Shown: piece by piece, positions 17,220 through 26,677 of the stretch
Position numbering within the stretch: the stretch's first letter is position 1
Layout of the letters: each line of letters begins with the position of its first letter
Source of the DNA: Sphingopyxis sp. JAI128
GTDB taxonomy: Bacteria > Pseudomonadota > Alphaproteobacteria > Sphingomonadales > Sphingomonadaceae
Length of the DNA: 64,000 nucleotides
Assembly: GCF_014207235.1 (NCBI RefSeq)
Contig: NZ_JACHDA010000004.1
Span: forward strand, 1-64,000
Reading direction: 5' to 3'
The notes under the pieces: model-generated
The model's input: only the letters and a program-made list of their open reading frames with translations
Databases searched by the model: none
Told to the model about the DNA's origin: nothing
Made by a program: the position numbers and the translations under genes

Positions 17220-18547
17220 GCGGAATATCCTTCAATCAGGGTCTGGCGGGAAATGTCGAAATCGACCCGCGCCTTGGCAGGCTGGGTCACGAAGGCGAGC
17301 TGGTCGGCGTGGCGGGCGATCGCTTCGTCGAGCACCGGATCGTTGCCGGCGACATAGGCGCCCATCAGCATCAGATCGCGATTCTCTTCATAGGCGGACC
17401 ACAGCTGGCGAAAGCGCGTTGCGGCGGCGGCATGGTCGGGATCGACCGAATCGGCCATCGTGCGCGACAGCGAACGCGCGACGTCGATCGCGGGATACAC
17501 GCCCTGTTCGGCAAGCTGGCGCGACAGGATGATATGGCCGTCGACGATCGCGCGGGCGCTATCGACGACCGGGTCGTCGATGTCGCCGCCATCGGCGAGG
17601 ACGGTGTAGAGCGCGGTGATCGAGCCGCCGGTTTCGCGGTCGATACCGGCGCGTTCGCAGAGCGAGGGAATGAGCGCGAAGACCGACGGCGGATAGCCCT
17701 TCATCGTCGGCGGCTCGCCGAGGGTCAGCCCGATCTCGCGCTGCGCATGCGCGACGCGGGTCAGGCTGTCGATCAGCAGCAGCACCTTCTTGCCTTCGGC
17801 GCGGAAGGCTTCGGCGATCGCGGTCGCGCGCATTGCGGCGCGCAGGCGGAGCAAGGGCGGGTGATCGGCGGGGACCGCGACGACGACCGATTTCTTGCGG
17901 ACTTCGGGGGGCAGCTTGGTTTCGACGAAGTCGCTGACCTCGCGGCTGCGTTCGCCGATCAGCCCGACGACGATCACGTCGCATTCGGTGCCCGCGATCA
18001 TCTGGCCCATCAGCACCGACTTGCCGACGCCCGACCCTGCGATGATCGCGACGCGCTGGCCTTCGCCGACGGTGAGCAGGCCGTTGATCGCGCGAACGCC
18101 CATGTTGAGCGGCTTGGTCACGCGGCCGCGGCGCAGCGGATTGACCTTGCGGCCGGCCAGCGGCCACTGGAACTGCGACTTGATCGCCGGACGGCCGTCG
18201 AGCGGATTGCCCTGCGCGTCCATGATGCGGCCGAGCAGCGTCTTGCCGACGGGGACCATCGAGCTCGCGCCATGCGGTTCGACGGGTGCGCCGGTGACCA
18301 GCGGCTTGTTGGTGTCGAATGGCAGGACGAGGCTGCGGTGGCCGCGAAAACCGACCACTTCGCCATAGACATAGTCGTTGTCGGCCGACTTGATTCGCAC
18401 ATTGCTGCCGAGTGGTTGAGGGAATCCCGACACCTCGAGCATGATGCCTTCGTGCGCGACGAGCGTGCCGATCCGGCGCGGACTGGCGTTCGTCAGCTCG
18501 ATGCCCTCGAGAAGCTGCTGTGCGGACAGGGCGAGCCGGCGCGTCAT
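17216..18547 (-). CDS. fliI: Flagellum-specific ATPase FliI
   Basis: 443 residues, homologous to F1-ATPase beta. The Walker A loop is GSGVGKS at about 171-177, followed by VVGLIGERSREVSDF and the Walker B region KVLLLIDSLTRVAHAQREIG. It energises delivery of export substrates. The open frame extends upstream into antisense of fliH. The ATG at 18545-18547 gives the family's usual start and overlaps the fliH stop. Confidence 0.95.
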   Translation of the reverse strand: MTRRLALSAQQLLEGIELTNASPRRIGTLVAHEGIMLEVSGFPQPLGSNVRIKSADNDYVYGEVVGFRGHRSLVLPFDTNKPLVTGAPVEPHGASSMVPVGKTLLGRIMDAQGNPLDGRPAIKSQFQWPLAGRKVNPLRRGRVTKPLNMGVRAINGLLTVGEGQRVAIIAGSGVGKSVLMGQMIAGTECDVIVVGLIGERSREVSDFVETKLPPEVRKKSVVVAVPADHPPLLRLRAAMRATAIAEAFRAEGKKVLLLIDSLTRVAHAQREIGLTLGEPPTMKGYPPSVFALIPSLCERAGIDRETGGSITALYTVLADGGDIDDPVVDSARAIVDGHIILSRQLAEQGVYPAIDVARSLSRTMADSVDPDHAAAATRFRQLWSAYEENRDLMLMGAYVAGNDPVLDEAIARHADQLAFVTQPAKARVDFDISRQTLIEGYSA

Positions 18548-19143
18548 GCGGCCTCTCCCGTGCCGAGCGCCGACCGCAGTTCGTCGAGATAGACGGCGCG
18601 ACCATGTTCGATCCAGCCGGTCGACGTTTCGAGGCGGATGGTCCCGCGCAGCATCGCCGGGTCGCTTTCGATGGACAGCGTCAGCGGGCCGTCGGCGAGC
18701 AGGGCCGCATCGTCGGGGTGGACCCACAAGGTGCGCGCCTTGTCGGCGTCGGCGACCATCGCGGCGGCGGTTTCGGCCTGCGCCCGGAGCCAATCGGCAT
18801 CGATCGGGGCGGTGGCGACGATCTGGCGGACCAGCCGTTCGACGGTTTCGGCGATCAACTGTGCCAGCTCCTCGCTCGGCTCGTCCTGCAGCGCTTCGGC
18901 GCCGGCGAGCAGCGCCAGCAGCTGGTGGCGTTCGGCGACGAACGCGGCTTCGGCGATACGCTGGCCTTCGGCAAGGCCGCGCGCAAAGGGATCGTCGACG
19001 TCGACCTCGACCGCGCTTTCCAGCTCGGTCTGGTCGGCAAAGCGCGAGGGCGCAAAGGAGAGCGGGCGGAAGCCGCTATTGCGCGCCATCGCCTCGCCGA
19101 GCGAGACGGGGGTGAAGCCGGTTTCGGCGCTACGGTCAGACAT
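18544..19143 (-). CDS. fliH: Flagellar assembly protein FliH
   Basis: 199 residues. The C-terminal half (about 90-195) resembles the FliH/SctL stator domain, with ETVERLVRQIVATAPIDADW. FliH dimers tether FliI to the C-ring protein FliN and restrain its ATPase. Conservation is modest. The location between fliG and fliI, overlapping both, supports the name. Confidence 0.87.
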   Translation of the reverse strand: MSDRSAETGFTPVSLGEAMARNSGFRPLSFAPSRFADQTELESAVEVDVDDPFARGLAEGQRIAEAAFVAERHQLLALLAGAEALQDEPSEELAQLIAETVERLVRQIVATAPIDADWLRAQAETAAAMVADADKARTLWVHPDDAALLADGPLTLSIESDPAMLRGTIRLETSTGWIEHGRAVYLDELRSALGTGEAA

Positions 19144-20167
19144 AATCGTCGCCGCCCCCGGCGATCATGATTTCGCCGGCCGCGGCCATCTGGCGGACGA
19201 TCAGCATGATGCCCTTTTGCGCTTCGTCGACGTCGGCGCGCTTGACCATCGTCATTTCGGCCATTTCGTCGCGGATCGTTTCCGATGCGCGCTTCGACAT
19301 GGTCGCGAGGCACAGATCGACCATATCCTCGTCGGTGCCCTTCAGCGCGATCGCGAGCTGCGCCGCGTCGACCGAACGCAGCACGCTGCCGAGGCTCTTC
19401 TTGTCGAGGTCGCGCAGATTTTCGAAGATGAACATCTCTTCCTCGATCGTCTGGGCGAGGATGCGGTCATGCTTCTTGAGCGCGCGGATCGTGCGTTCGG
19501 AAAGCTGCTTCGGCATCTTCTTCATGATCTTGGCGACGTCGCTCGGTCCGCCGATCGCCTGCTTGGCGACGCGCTGGCCGTCGACATTGGCACTCGCGAG
19601 CACCGATTCGAGGTCCTCGATCGCCGCGGCGGGGACCGAGGTGAGCATCGCCGCGCGGAGCACCAGATCGGCCTGGAGCACTTCGTCGAGCGTCTCGATC
19701 GCGCGGGCGGCGATGTCGGGAACGAGCACCGAGAGGATCAGCGCGCCGACCTGCGGATGCTCGCTGGCGAGCAGGCCGCTGATCGCGTCGACGTCCATCC
19801 AGCGCAGGATTTCGAGCGACGCGGCGCTCCGCTGCGGGGCGACGGCCGCCAGGATATTGTCGGCGCGGACGTTGCCGACGGCTTCGGTCATCACGGTCCG
19901 GATGCGTGTGTCGGCGCCGATCGCGAGCGCGCTGACGTCGCGGCTGCGCGTCACGAAACGGTCGAGCGCCTGCCCGATCTGCTGTTCGCTGGCATTGGCG
20001 GTATCGAACATCGCCTTCGCCAGCTGGCGGACCTCTTCCGGCGCCAGCTGTTTCAGGATCGTGGCGGCCTCGCTTTCGTCGAGCAGCATCAGCAGGATGG
20101 CGGCAGCAGCGGATCCGTCGATCGTCGGCGTCGCGGGTGCATTGTCGAGTTCGGCGACGTCAGGCAC
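19136..20167 (-). CDS. fliG: Flagellar motor switch protein FliG
   Basis: 343 residues with three FliG domains. ILLMLLDESEAATILKQLAP opens the N-terminal domain that binds FliF. The EHPQVGALILSVL motif marks the middle domain. The C-terminal torque domain contains LGSVLRSVDAAQLAIALKG with the charged residues that meet the stator. It overlaps fliF and fliH by 8 bases each. Confidence 0.95.
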   Translation of the reverse strand: MPDVAELDNAPATPTIDGSAAAAILLMLLDESEAATILKQLAPEEVRQLAKAMFDTANASEQQIGQALDRFVTRSRDVSALAIGADTRIRTVMTEAVGNVRADNILAAVAPQRSAASLEILRWMDVDAISGLLASEHPQVGALILSVLVPDIAARAIETLDEVLQADLVLRAAMLTSVPAAAIEDLESVLASANVDGQRVAKQAIGGPSDVAKIMKKMPKQLSERTIRALKKHDRILAQTIEEEMFIFENLRDLDKKSLGSVLRSVDAAQLAIALKGTDEDMVDLCLATMSKRASETIRDEMAEMTMVKRADVDEAQKGIMLIVRQMAAAGEIMIAGGGDDYV

Positions 20168-21827
20168 GGGCGCCCTCCTGCATCAGGTGGCGGACGACGA
20201 GCGCGGCGCGCGCCGAATCCTGGCGGACGAAGGCGCGAACCAGATTGGCGCGCGCTTCATAGCTCGGCGCCTGTTCGATCATTTCCAGCGTGATTTCGCG
20301 GCTGCCTTGACCATTGCCGAGCGCCGGGCGGTCGGTCGCGGCGAGCAGCGATGCTTCGAGCTCCTGATTTTGTTCGGCGCGCTTCGCGGCACGTTCTTTC
20401 GCGGCGCGGATCATCGGGCGGCCGATGAAGAGGAAGGCAAGCAGCGCGGCGAGGATCGCGCCGACCTGCTTGACGAGCGGCAGGAACCAGCCCTGGTCGT
20501 AAAAGGCGGGAGCGATGTCCTCGACCGGCGCAAAGGGGCGCTGGTTGATCGCGACGAGGTCGCCGCGGGTCGCGTCGTAACCGATCGCGCCCTTCACCAG
20601 ATTGTCGATCTTGGTCAGGTCGGCCTGCGTCAGCGCCTTCTTGCCCTGGTTGAGCGCGACCGCGACCGAGACACGGCGCAGCTTGCCCTGCGGCGAATGC
20701 GTTACCGAAATCTCGCGGCCGACCTCGTAAGCGCGCGCGGCATTTTCGTTGCTCTCGACCCCCGGCGCCGGGGCCGCGCCGGGCGCCGCCGGCTGCGGCC
20801 CTTCGGCGGTGACCGTCGTCGCCTGCGGCGGCTGGTTCGACAGCGCGCCAGGGATGCCGACGGCGGGAGCGCTCGTGCCGCTGGTCGAACGGGTGATCTG
20901 TTCGCTGGTCAGCGCGCGATCATTTTCGGGGAAGCTTTCGCGCGTCGCCTGGCTTTCCGACATATCGACGTCGGCATGGACCTCGACCGTATAATTGCCG
21001 GCACCGAGCATCGGGCCGAGCAAGGTGTCGAGCGCGCGGCGGAACCGGTCCTCGACCTGCAATTGCAGCTGGAAGGCCTTCATGTCGCTGCCGCTTGCGG
21101 TGTCGGACAGCAGCGCGCCGCGCTGGTCGATCACCGACACCTGATCGGCATTCATGCCGGGGATCGACGAGGCGACGAGGAAACGGATCGCCTGCACCTG
21201 TCCGTCGGACAGTGAGCGGCCGTTCTGGAGGGTCAGCATCACCGAAGCGGTGGCGGGCTTGTCTTCGCGGACGAACAGGCTGGGTTCGGCCGCCGCGACA
21301 TGGACGCGCGCGCTCCGGACCGCATCGATCGTCTCGATCGTGCGCGACAGGTCGGCCTCGCGCGCCGAACGCAGCGCTTCGCCCTCGATCGCGCGGCTCG
21401 ATCCCATGGGCAGCGACGCGATCAGGCTGTCGCCGCTCGGCGCTGCCTTGGGCAGTCCCTGCCCGGCGAGCGCGATGCGCGCTTGGTGCAATTTGTCGGC
21501 GTCGACGGTCAGAGCGCCGGTCGAGGAGTCGATGCTGTGCGCGATGCCCTGCGACTGCAGCGCCTCGGCAACCGCCGCCTTGTCGGCGTCGTCGAGCCCG
21601 GCGAACAGCTGGGCCTGCGGGGCCGCCTGCATCGTGAACCAGGCAAGCGCGGCGATGCCGATCGCCGAGGTCATCGCGATCGCCGGCAATGCGCGCTGCA
21701 CCGCAGGCTGGCGGATAAACTGGCTCACGGGTGCGAAGCGACCGTCGAGGAGGGGGGCGGGAAGGCGGTTCGCGGAACCGTTATCCAGAGAATTGGGGAC
21801 GGGGGTCAGGATTTGTGCTTCGGCCAT
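20160..21827 (-). CDS. fliF: Flagellar MS-ring protein FliF
   Basis: 555 residues. There are two membrane segments (about 47-66 and 435-455) with a large periplasmic ring-building region between them (YscJ/FliF domain, QLFAGLDDADKAAVAEALQ). The C-terminal cytoplasmic tail (about 530-555) binds FliG. It forms the base on which the C-ring and export gate assemble. It begins 3 bases after fliE. Confidence 0.95.
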   Translation of the reverse strand: MAEAQILTPVPNSLDNGSANRLPAPLLDGRFAPVSQFIRQPAVQRALPAIAMTSAIGIAALAWFTMQAAPQAQLFAGLDDADKAAVAEALQSQGIAHSIDSSTGALTVDADKLHQARIALAGQGLPKAAPSGDSLIASLPMGSSRAIEGEALRSAREADLSRTIETIDAVRSARVHVAAAEPSLFVREDKPATASVMLTLQNGRSLSDGQVQAIRFLVASSIPGMNADQVSVIDQRGALLSDTASGSDMKAFQLQLQVEDRFRRALDTLLGPMLGAGNYTVEVHADVDMSESQATRESFPENDRALTSEQITRSTSGTSAPAVGIPGALSNQPPQATTVTAEGPQPAAPGAAPAPGVESNENAARAYEVGREISVTHSPQGKLRRVSVAVALNQGKKALTQADLTKIDNLVKGAIGYDATRGDLVAINQRPFAPVEDIAPAFYDQGWFLPLVKQVGAILAALLAFLFIGRPMIRAAKERAAKRAEQNQELEASLLAATDRPALGNGQGSREITLEMIEQAPSYEARANLVRAFVRQDSARAALVVRHLMQEGARA

Positions 21828-21830
21828 GGA

Positions 21831-22184
21831 TTACACCGGCATGTTCATGATGTCGCGATATGCGGACAGCAGCTTGTTGCGGACTTGCAGCGTGGTTTCG
21901 AAACCCAGCGAGGCTTTCTGCCGCTCGATCATCACGCTGACGATGTCGTGGGTGTCGCCGCGTTCATAGGCTTCGCTGATCTGGCTCGCTTTCGACTGCT
22001 GGGCGTTGACCTGTTGCAGGGCATTGTTGATCGCGGCGCCGAAATCGGGCGCGCCCCCCATTCCCTCGACGCCGCCTTCGGCCGCGCCGATCCCGCCGCG
22101 GCCCGCGGCGCGCTGCAAGGCCTGATTCTGATTGAGGATCGAGCTGCGCATCTGCAGCAGCCGGCTCGGGTCAATCGTGCTCAT
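21831..22184 (-). CDS. fliE: Flagellar hook-basal body complex protein FliE
   Basis: 117 residues. The C-terminal helical region (SYERGDTHDIVSVMIE-like core, ending LLSAYRDIMNMPV) is diagnostic. FliE links the MS ring and export gate to the rod. It is the first gene of the 17-gene minus-strand block. The upstream sigma-54 promoter at 22237-22252 should drive it. Confidence 0.93.
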   Translation of the reverse strand: MSTIDPSRLLQMRSSILNQNQALQRAAGRGGIGAAEGGVEGMGGAPDFGAAINNALQQVNAQQSKASQISEAYERGDTHDIVSVMIERQKASLGFETTLQVRNKLLSAYRDIMNMPV

Positions 22185-22236
22185 TGCTTCTCATCCGTCC
22201 TGTTGCGCGGCGGCCTGCCGCACGCACAAAGAAGAA

Positions 22237-22252
22237 TGCAAAGCTCGTGCCA
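22237..22252 (-). promoter_or_regulatory. Sigma-54 (RpoN) promoter of the fliE operon
   Basis: On the minus strand the sequence is TGGCACG-AGCT-TTGCA, an exact match to the sigma-54 consensus TGGCACG-N4-TTGCA with GG/GC at the -24/-12 spacing. It lies 53 bases before the fliE start and points into the operon. Middle-class flagellar operons in many alphaproteobacteria use sigma-54 with a FlbD-type activator; no activator gene is in the window. Confidence 0.85.
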
Positions 22253-22303
22253 AAAAAATTATTCGTTCATTTTCATATATTTAAACTGATTTTATAGGGC
22301 TGT

Positions 22304-22320
22304 CGGACCGCTTCCGGCAT
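22304..22320 (+). promoter_or_regulatory. Possible sigma-54 promoter of fliC
   Basis: GG at 22305-22306 and GC at 22317-22318 are separated by exactly 10 bases, as sigma-54 requires. The flanking match is CGGACCG-CTTC-CGGCA, poorer than the fliE promoter. It would place the fliC start site about 100 bases before the ATG. A sigma-28 consensus is not apparent. The rest of the 250-bp fliE-fliC gap is AT-rich around 22253-22296 and holds no gene. Confidence 0.35.
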
Positions 22321-22434
22321 TTTTTTGACGGGGCGGGCTTAAGCGCCGTTGCTGCTCGCCGTTACTGCTTTCCGTGACCGCTCCTCGAGCCCTCACATCA
22401 CGGGAATGGCCATCGAGGCCGGAAAGGAACAAAG

Positions 22435-23256
22435 ATGACTGTCATCAACACCAATGTGAGCGCGCTTCGCGCCCAGAACAATTCGCGTGTCGCCAGCCAA
22501 ATGCAGTCGCAGGCGATGGAACGCCTGTCGAGCGGCAAGCGCATCAACGCTGCGAAGGACGATGCCGCCGGCCTGGCCGTCGCGACCCGCATGGAAGCTG
22601 CATCGCGCGGTTTCACCCAGGCGATCCGCAACGCCAACGACGGCATTTCGCTCGCCCAGACCGCCGATAGCGCTGCGGGCAGCATCTCGGACATCCTGAT
22701 CCGGATGCGCGAACTCGCGATGCAGGCCGCGAACGGCACGCTGAGCGACGACGACCGCGCGCTGGTGCAGGAAGAAGTCGGCGCGCTGATTTCGCAGATC
22801 GGCGACATCACGACGCAGACGACCTTCAACGGCAACCAGCTGATCGACGGCAGCGTCGCCACCGGTTTCGACATCCAGACCGGCATCAACGATACCGAAG
22901 TGGTGAACATCACCGTCGCCAGCCTGTCGGCTGCGGGCCTCGGCGTCGCCGGTCTTTCGGTCGCGACCGCCGCGGGCGCCACGGGAGCCCTCGCAACGAT
23001 CGACGATGCGATCACCATCGTCGCCGAAGAACGCGCCAACCTTGGTGCGCAGCAGAACCGCCTGTCCTCGGCTGTCGATAATTTGACGTCGCGTGTCACC
23101 AATCTGGACGAAGCGAAGTCGCGCATCGAAGACGCCGATTTCTCGGTGGAATCGACGAACCTCGCAGCCGCCGGTATCCTGGCGCAGGCATCGACCGCGA
23201 TGCTCGCGCAGGCGAACCAGAGCTCGCAGGGCGTGATGAACCTGCTCCGCGGCTAA
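22435..23256 (+). CDS. fliC: Flagellin
   Basis: A 273-residue filament subunit. The N-terminal D0/D1 helices ([19 protein letters not shown], then [20 protein letters not shown]) and the C-terminal helices (ending [19 protein letters not shown]) are both canonical. The stretch between them is short, so the outer D2/D3 domains are essentially missing, as in other minimal alphaproteobacterial flagellins. AAAGGAACAAAG precedes the ATG. It is transcribed away from the fliE operon and ends at a strong terminator. Confidence 0.96.
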   Translation: MTVINTNVSALRAQNNSRVASQMQSQAMERLSSGKRINAAKDDAAGLAVATRMEAASRGFTQAIRNANDGISLAQTADSAAGSISDILIRMRELAMQAANGTLSDDDRALVQEEVGALISQIGDITTQTTFNGNQLIDGSVATGFDIQTGINDTEVVNITVASLSAAGLGVAGLSVATAAGATGALATIDDAITIVAEERANLGAQQNRLSSAVDNLTSRVTNLDEAKSRIEDADFSVESTNLAAAGILAQASTAMLAQANQSSQGVMNLLRG

Positions 23257-23311
23257 GTTTCGCGAACATATTTCAGGCTATATTCGGTTGGTCCCTTAGA
23301 TAGCCTGATCA

Positions 23312-23340
23312 GATGCCCCGGCCCCCACAGCCGGGGCATC
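23312..23340 (+). terminator. Rho-independent terminator of fliC
   Basis: A perfect 11-bp stem pairs GATGCCCCGGC (23312-23322) with GCCGGGGCATC (23330-23340) around CCCCACA. ATCTTTT follows. It lies 56 bases after the fliC stop. Confidence 0.88.
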
Positions 23341-23404
23341 ATCTTTTGTCTGTTCGGCATGGCCGAACCGGGCTGGTCCCGTTGTCGACGACGGTCGGCC
23401 GCAA

Positions 23405-26400
23405 CTAATGAAAATCGCGCGACTTGGGCAGAATGCGGACGTTGCGCGGATGACCGTGCTGCGCTGCATGGCCGCGCGGCCGCTGCGGATGCTTTACCTC
23501 GTCGGCGCGGCAGACCTCGGGATCGAAACGCCGGTCGCTGCCCAGCGTATCGAGCATCGCCGTCCGGTCGACGATCCGTGTCGCCATCAGGTGGATGACG
23601 CCTTCCTTGCTCCGCTGCACTTCGCCCTCGGCGAGCATCAGCCGCGATGCCATCACCGCGCGGCGCTGGCGTTCGAAATGGCGTGCCCACAGCAGGATGT
23701 TGACGATCCCGCTCTCGTCCTCGAGCGTGATGAAGATCGCATTGCCCTTGCCCGGTCGCTGACGGATCAGCACGACGCCGGCGGTGCGGACGATCGATCC
23801 GTTTTTCGCGGCGGCGACCCCCGCCGTGCTCAGCACCCCTTCGCGCTCGAAATCGCGGCGCAGGAAGGCCATTGGATGGCCCTTCAGCGACAGCCGCGTC
23901 GTCTGGTAATCGGTGAGCACATGCTCGACCATCGGCGTCAGCGGCAATTGCGCGTCCTCCTCGGCACCGAGTTCGTCGGTTTCGGCTGCGCCGAACAACG
24001 GCAGCACGCCTTGCCGCACCCGCCGCGCATCCCACAGCGCGGGCCGCCGGTCGAGCCCCATCGACCGGCACGCATCGGCATCGGCGAGCAGGCGCAGCGC
24101 GCGCGACGGCAGGTTGGCGCGGCGCGCGAGTTCCTCGACCGAGGCGAAGGGGGCGGCGCTCCGCGCCTCGCCGATCTGCTTCGCCCATTCCTCGCGAAAC
24201 CCGTCGACCTGCCGGAATCCGATCCGGAGCGCGAGGCTGCCGTCCTCGCCTCGTTCGAGGCTGTTATCCCAATGGCTTGCATTTACATCGACCGCGCGCA
24301 CCTCGACCCCATGCTCCTGCGCATCGCGCACCAGCTGCGCGGGGGCGTAGAAACCCATCGGCTGCGAATTGAGGATGCCGCATGCGAAGACGGCGGGATG
24401 ATAATGTTTGATCCACGAGGATACATAGACCAGCCGCGCGAAGGACTGGGCATGGCTTTCGGGAAAGCCATAGCTTCCGAAGCCCTCGATCTGCTTGAAG
24501 CAGCGCTCGGCGAAATCTTGGCTGTAGCCACGCCGGACCATCCCGCCGACCATCTTCTCGCGGAAATTCTCGATCGTTCCGACATTGCGAAAGGTCGCCA
24601 TCGCACGGCGCAGGCCATTGGCTTCGTCGGGGGTAAATTCAGCGGCAACGATGGCGAGTTTCATCGCCTGTTCCTGAAACAGGGGGACGCCATAGGTTTT
24701 GCCTAGAACATCGTGCAGTTCGTCGGGCGGATGCGGGGCGGCGGGTTCGGGAAATTCCACCGGCTCCTCGCCGTTGCGGCGGCGTAGATAGGGGTGGACC
24801 ATGTCGCCCTCGATCGGGCCGGGGCGAACGATCGCCACTTGTACCACCAGATCGTAGAAGATCTTCGGCTTGAGGCGCGGCAACATGTTGATCTGCGCGC
24901 GGCTTTCGACCTGAAAAACGCCGATGCTGTCGCCCTTCTGCAGCATGCCGTATACTTCCGCATCGTCACAATCGATGTCGACTTCCAACGTATGGTCGCC
25001 AAGACCATGCTCGCGCATCAGGTCGAAGCATTTGCGAATGCAGGTCAGCATGCCGAGCGCGAGCACGTCGACCTTCATCAGTCCCAGCGCGTCGATGTCG
25101 TCCTTGTCCCATTCGATGAAAGTCCGGTCCTCCATCGCGGCGTTGTGAATCGGGACGAGTTCGTCGAGCCGTCCTTCGGTCAAGATGAAGCCGCCGACGT
25201 GCTGCGACAAATGACGCGGCGCCTTCAGCAATTCGCCGACGAAACGGTGCAGCCGTTCGATCTCGCCATTATGCGGATTGAGCCCGGCTTCGACGAGCCG
25301 CTCGACCGGAACATCGTCGCCCCAGCTACCCCAACTCGTATCGGCGAGCCGGGCGGTTACATCTTCGCTGAGACCGAGCGCCTTGCCGACTTCGCGGATC
25401 GTGCTGCGCGGGCGGTAATGGATGACGGTCGCGGCGATCGCGGCGCGATCACGCGTATAGCGTTCATAGATATATTGGATGACCTCCTCGCGTCGTTCGT
25501 GTTCGAAGTCGACGTCTATGTCGGGGGGCTCGTCACGTTCGGCCGACACGAAACGCGAGAAGAGCAGATCGTGTTGCATCGGGTCGACCGAGGTCACGCC
25601 GAGCAGGAAGCAGACGATCGAATTGGCGGCCGATCCGCGGCCCTGGCACAGGATCGGCGGCTGCTGTGACCGGGCGTAGCGGACGAGATCGTAGACGGTC
25701 AGGAAATAATAGACGTAGCGCCGCTTCTTGATCAGCCGCAGCTCGTCGGCGAGCAGCTTCCGGACTTTCGCCGGCAGCGGCGTTTTATAGCGCTCCTCGG
25801 CGGCGGTTTTCACCAAATGGTGCAGATAGGGAAAGGGCTTCCATCCCGGCGGGAGCGGCTCGTGCGGATATTCATATTGCAGGTCTTCGAGGCGAAAGCT
25901 GATACGCGCGAGCAGCTTTGCACTTGCTTCAATCGCCTTAGGATAGCCGTCGAACAGCCGTTTCATCTCGGCGGGCGCTTTCAGATAACGCTCGCCATTG
26001 GCCCGAAGCAGCTTGCCGGCCTTCGCGACCGTCATACCCTCGCGGATGCAGGTGATGATATCGTGAAGCGGGCGTTGTCTCTTGGTTGCATAGAGAGCGT
26101 CGTTGGTCGCGAGCAGCGGAACGCCGGTTGCTGCCGACACGCGCTGGAGTTCGGCCAGCCGGCGCGCGTCGGCGCCCGATTGCGGCATCATGGCGGCCAA
26201 CCAGAGCGATTTCGGTCGCTTGCTTTTGAGGGTGCGGAGCAATTCCTCGTCGCCTGCCATCGCGATGAGGAGGAGATCGTCGCAATGATCGAGCAGGTCT
26301 TCGAGATGGAGAATGCAGTCGCCCTTTTGCGCGCGCAGGTTTCCGGTCGACAGAAGACGCGTCAGTCGTCCCCAGCCTTGGCGATCGACGGGGTAGGCGA

Positions 26401-26677
26401 CGATATCGGGGGTGCCGTCGGCGAAGACGAGCCGGGCGCCGACCACCAGCCGAAAGCCCTCCACCATCTCGGGTCTCTTGACCTGCAAATCTTTCAGAAA
26501 AGCCCACGCCCGCACCACCCCCGCGACGCTGTTCCGGTCCGCAATGCCGATGCCTGTCATGCCGAGCGCGATTGCCTCGGCTACCATTTCGGCGGGGTGC
26601 GAGGCGCCGCGCAGGAAGCTGTAGTTGGTTGCGGCGACCAGTTCGGCGAAGCCCGGATCGGCGCCGGTGCCGCTCAT
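23405..26677 (-). CDS. dnaE2: Error-prone DNA polymerase DnaE2 (ImuC)
   Basis: A 1090-residue C-family polymerase alpha subunit that carries out damage-induced mutagenesis. An N-terminal PHP domain (from AELVAATNYSFLRGASHPAE) leads to the polymerase core: GRGSAANS at about 346-353 and the catalytic aspartates in PDIDVDF at 385-391. An OB-fold near the C-terminus (NAIFITLEDESGIVNILLWA) completes the normal length. The start at 26675-26677 overlaps the imuB stop (ATGA). Without the regulated partners ImuA and ImuB it is inactive in other species. Confidence 0.95.
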   Translation of the reverse strand: MSGTGADPGFAELVAATNYSFLRGASHPAEMVAEAIALGMTGIGIADRNSVAGVVRAWAFLKDLQVKRPEMVEGFRLVVGARLVFADGTPDIVAYPVDRQGWGRLTRLLSTGNLRAQKGDCILHLEDLLDHCDDLLLIAMAGDEELLRTLKSKRPKSLWLAAMMPQSGADARRLAELQRVSAATGVPLLATNDALYATKRQRPLHDIITCIREGMTVAKAGKLLRANGERYLKAPAEMKRLFDGYPKAIEASAKLLARISFRLEDLQYEYPHEPLPPGWKPFPYLHHLVKTAAEERYKTPLPAKVRKLLADELRLIKKRRYVYYFLTVYDLVRYARSQQPPILCQGRGSAANSIVCFLLGVTSVDPMQHDLLFSRFVSAERDEPPDIDVDFEHERREEVIQYIYERYTRDRAAIAATVIHYRPRSTIREVGKALGLSEDVTARLADTSWGSWGDDVPVERLVEAGLNPHNGEIERLHRFVGELLKAPRHLSQHVGGFILTEGRLDELVPIHNAAMEDRTFIEWDKDDIDALGLMKVDVLALGMLTCIRKCFDLMREHGLGDHTLEVDIDCDDAEVYGMLQKGDSIGVFQVESRAQINMLPRLKPKIFYDLVVQVAIVRPGPIEGDMVHPYLRRRNGEEPVEFPEPAAPHPPDELHDVLGKTYGVPLFQEQAMKLAIVAAEFTPDEANGLRRAMATFRNVGTIENFREKMVGGMVRRGYSQDFAERCFKQIEGFGSYGFPESHAQSFARLVYVSSWIKHYHPAVFACGILNSQPMGFYAPAQLVRDAQEHGVEVRAVDVNASHWDNSLERGEDGSLALRIGFRQVDGFREEWAKQIGEARSAAPFASVEELARRANLPSRALRLLADADACRSMGLDRRPALWDARRVRQGVLPLFGAAETDELGAEEDAQLPLTPMVEHVLTDYQTTRLSLKGHPMAFLRRDFEREGVLSTAGVAAAKNGSIVRTAGVVLIRQRPGKGNAIFITLEDESGIVNILLWARHFERQRRAVMASRLMLAEGEVQRSKEGVIHLMATRIVDRTAMLDTLGSDRRFDPEVCRADEVKHPQRPRGHAAQHGHPRNVRILPKSRDFH

